NCBI GenBank assembly: GCA_015491865.1
Contig: WFVD01000018.1
Span: 1-64,000 of the forward strand
DNA length: 64,000 nucleotides
Reading direction: 5' to 3'
Origin: Gammaproteobacteria bacterium
GTDB taxonomy: Bacteria > Pseudomonadota > Gammaproteobacteria > SZUA-140
Shown here: in pieces, positions 62,892 through 64,000 of the stretch
Layout of the letters: each line of letters begins with the position of its first letter
Numbering within the stretch: the stretch's first letter is position 1
Program-made: the position numbers and the translations under genes
The notes under the pieces: model-generated
The model's input: the letters and a program-made list of their open reading frames with translations, nothing else
Databases searched by the model: none
Told to the model about the DNA's origin: nothing

Positions 62892-64000
62892 TCACACGCC
62901 TTTTTCGTTCATTAAAAGAGGACGACGAGTCGCGTCGCATCTACTCATGGGCGCTCTACGACTGGGCCAACTCCGCCTACGCAACCGTCGTGATCGCCGC
63001 ATTTTTCCCTATCTTCTTTAAACAGTACTGGGCTGCTGATCTCAGTGCCGCCGAAAGTACCTATCAGCTTGGGATCGCCAATGCTCTGTCGAGTCTGGTG
63101 ATGATGGTTTTTGCACCACTGCTCGGTGCGATTGCCGACCGGGGTTCCGCACGCAAAAAATTTCTAATTTTTTTTGCAGTGATGGGGATTGTGATGAGTG
63201 GTGGGCTATTTTTTATTGCGCAAGGCGAGTGGTTTCTGGCGATGGTGATCTACCTGCTCGCCACCATCGGCTTTATGGGCGGCAATCTCTTTTACGATTC
63301 ACTGCTGCTGCAGGTGGCAGCAGTGAAAAAGTTGGACCGGGTCTCTGCACTGGGTTACGGCCTCGGCTACCTTGGTGGCGGTCTGCTGTTTGCAGTAATG
63401 GTTGCGATGTCGCTATGGCCAGCGGCTTTTGGACTGGTTGATGCGAGCGAGGCTGTGCGCGTCTCATTTATCTGTGTCGCCCTCTGGTGGGGGCTATTCT
63501 CCATTCCACTGTGGCTCTTTGTGAAAGAGCCTGCGGCGGCTCAAAACGAATCGATAGTGAAATTAATTGCGGGTGGCTGGCTGCAGTTGTGCGAGACACT
63601 GCGTGAGATTCGCCAGTTAAAAGTGGTGATGCTGTTTCTACTCGCCTACTGGTTCTACATTGATGGCGTCGATACGATTGTGCGGATGGCGATCGATTAC
63701 GGGCTAGCGATCGGTTTCGACTCCAGCAGCCTGATGGTCGCGCTGCTGATCACCCAGTTTGTCGGCTTTCCGGCCGCTATTCTGTTTGGCCGGCTCGGAC
63801 AGCATTTTGGTGCAAAGGGGGGTATCTTGATCGCGATTGGAATCTACATGGGAATCACGGTGTGGGCGTCGATGATCGAAAAGGAGATCGAGTTTTACGG
63901 CCTTGCGGTGATGATAGGGCTGGTGCAGGGGGGGATTCAGTCACTCAGCCGTTCACTCTATGCACGTCTGATTCCACTCGACAGGGCGGCCGAGTTTTTT
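62888..64000 (+). CDS. MFS permease of the UMF1 family (3' end outside window)
   Basis: 371 codons are visible from the GTG at 62888 and the frame runs intact to the window edge, so the gene is cut by the window, not truncated in nature. The N-terminal signature RRIYSWALYDWANSAYATVVIAAFFPIFF is typical of UMF1 (ATG22/YxiO-like) permeases, and many helices follow. A possible nutrient or metabolite exporter; substrate unknown. Coupled to prmB by a 4-bp overlap. Confidence 0.88.
   Translation, partial: MITRLFRSLKEDDESRRIYSWALYDWANSAYATVVIAAFFPIFFKQYWAADLSAAESTYQLGIANALSSLVMMVFAPLLGAIADRGSARKKFLIFFAVMGIVMSGGLFFIAQGEWFLAMVIYLLATIGFMGGNLFYDSLLLQVAAVKKLDRVSALGYGLGYLGGGLLFAVMVAMSLWPAAFGLVDASEAVRVSFICVALWWGLFSIPLWLFVKEPAAAQNESIVKLIAGGWLQLCETLREIRQLKVVMLFLLAYWFYIDGVDTIVRMAIDYGLAIGFDSSSLMVALLITQFVGFPAAILFGRLGQHFGAKGGILIAIGIYMGITVWASMIEKEIEFYGLAVMIGLVQGGIQSLSRSLYARLIPLDRAAEFF

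Overview
This 64 kb window reads as chromosome of a gammaproteobacterium, about 50-53% G+C by eye. Several blocks have the gene order known from that class: truA-trpF-trpB-trpA-accD-folC-SPOR protein-cvpA-purF-metZ, mltD/gloB/yafS-like/rnhA/dnaQ, and dapC-dapD-yffB-dapE. Nitrogen-assimilation genes, a cytochrome c lipoprotein and a sulfide-response-like module would fit an environmental, possibly sulfur-oxidising lineage. The genus cannot be named from the sequence alone.

Layout. 1-0.4 kb: tail of an IS66-type transposase. 0.5-8.1 kb: ppc (PEP carboxylase), a GlgA-fold protein and a 6-phosphogluconate-dehydrogenase-fold protein that have both lost their catalytic motifs, then a KefB-type antiporter. 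8.1-18.2 kb: truA, the trp/accD/folC/purF block, and metZ behind a clear SAM-II riboswitch. 18.2-23.2 kb: CDF transporter, YdcH-like protein, peroxiredoxin, MtfA-like peptidase, DUF748 protein. 23.2-33.8 kb: nitrate/nitrite assimilation cluster (nirB, nirD, a cytoplasmic molybdoenzyme, a fused ferredoxin/DmsC-type anchor, a second NasA, and an NsrR-type regulator). It sits behind a sigma-54 promoter with two NtrC-like sites.

34-45.8 kb: TauE/SafE permease, the mltD-gloB-yafS-rnhA-dnaQ neighbourhood, TerB and DUF3047 proteins, a PilZ protein, the dap operon and an EamA permease. 45.8-54.3 kb: c-di-GMP-related genes (PilZ, PAS-GGDEF-EAL), an unrecognised Cys-containing protein, a monohaem cytochrome c, and a three-gene redox operon (FAD oxidase, 2x[4Fe-4S] protein, geranylgeranyl-reductase-like flavoprotein). 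54.3-64 kb: HDOD protein, hemH, Smr protein, tRNA-Asn, two paralogous voltage-gated channels with a calcium-channel-like filter, a Crp/Fnr-DUF2892-DUF442 group, an NnrU/ICMT-like methyltransferase, ppiC, prmB and a truncated UMF1-type permease.

How parts work together. The nitrogen cluster encodes nitrate to nitrite to ammonium, apparently under nitrogen limitation control (sigma-54/NtrC) with a possible nitrosative-stress regulator at its end. The first nitrate reductase appears wired to the quinone pool by a fused membrane subunit, while the second carries its own C-terminal [2Fe-2S] domain. metZ is predicted to be shut off by S-adenosylmethionine through a terminator/antiterminator switch. 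The points most worth a second look are the two adjacent pseudoenzymes, the quinol-wired cytoplasmic nitrate reductase, the SAM-II switch, the EDWTD-filter channels and the GGR-type redox operon.
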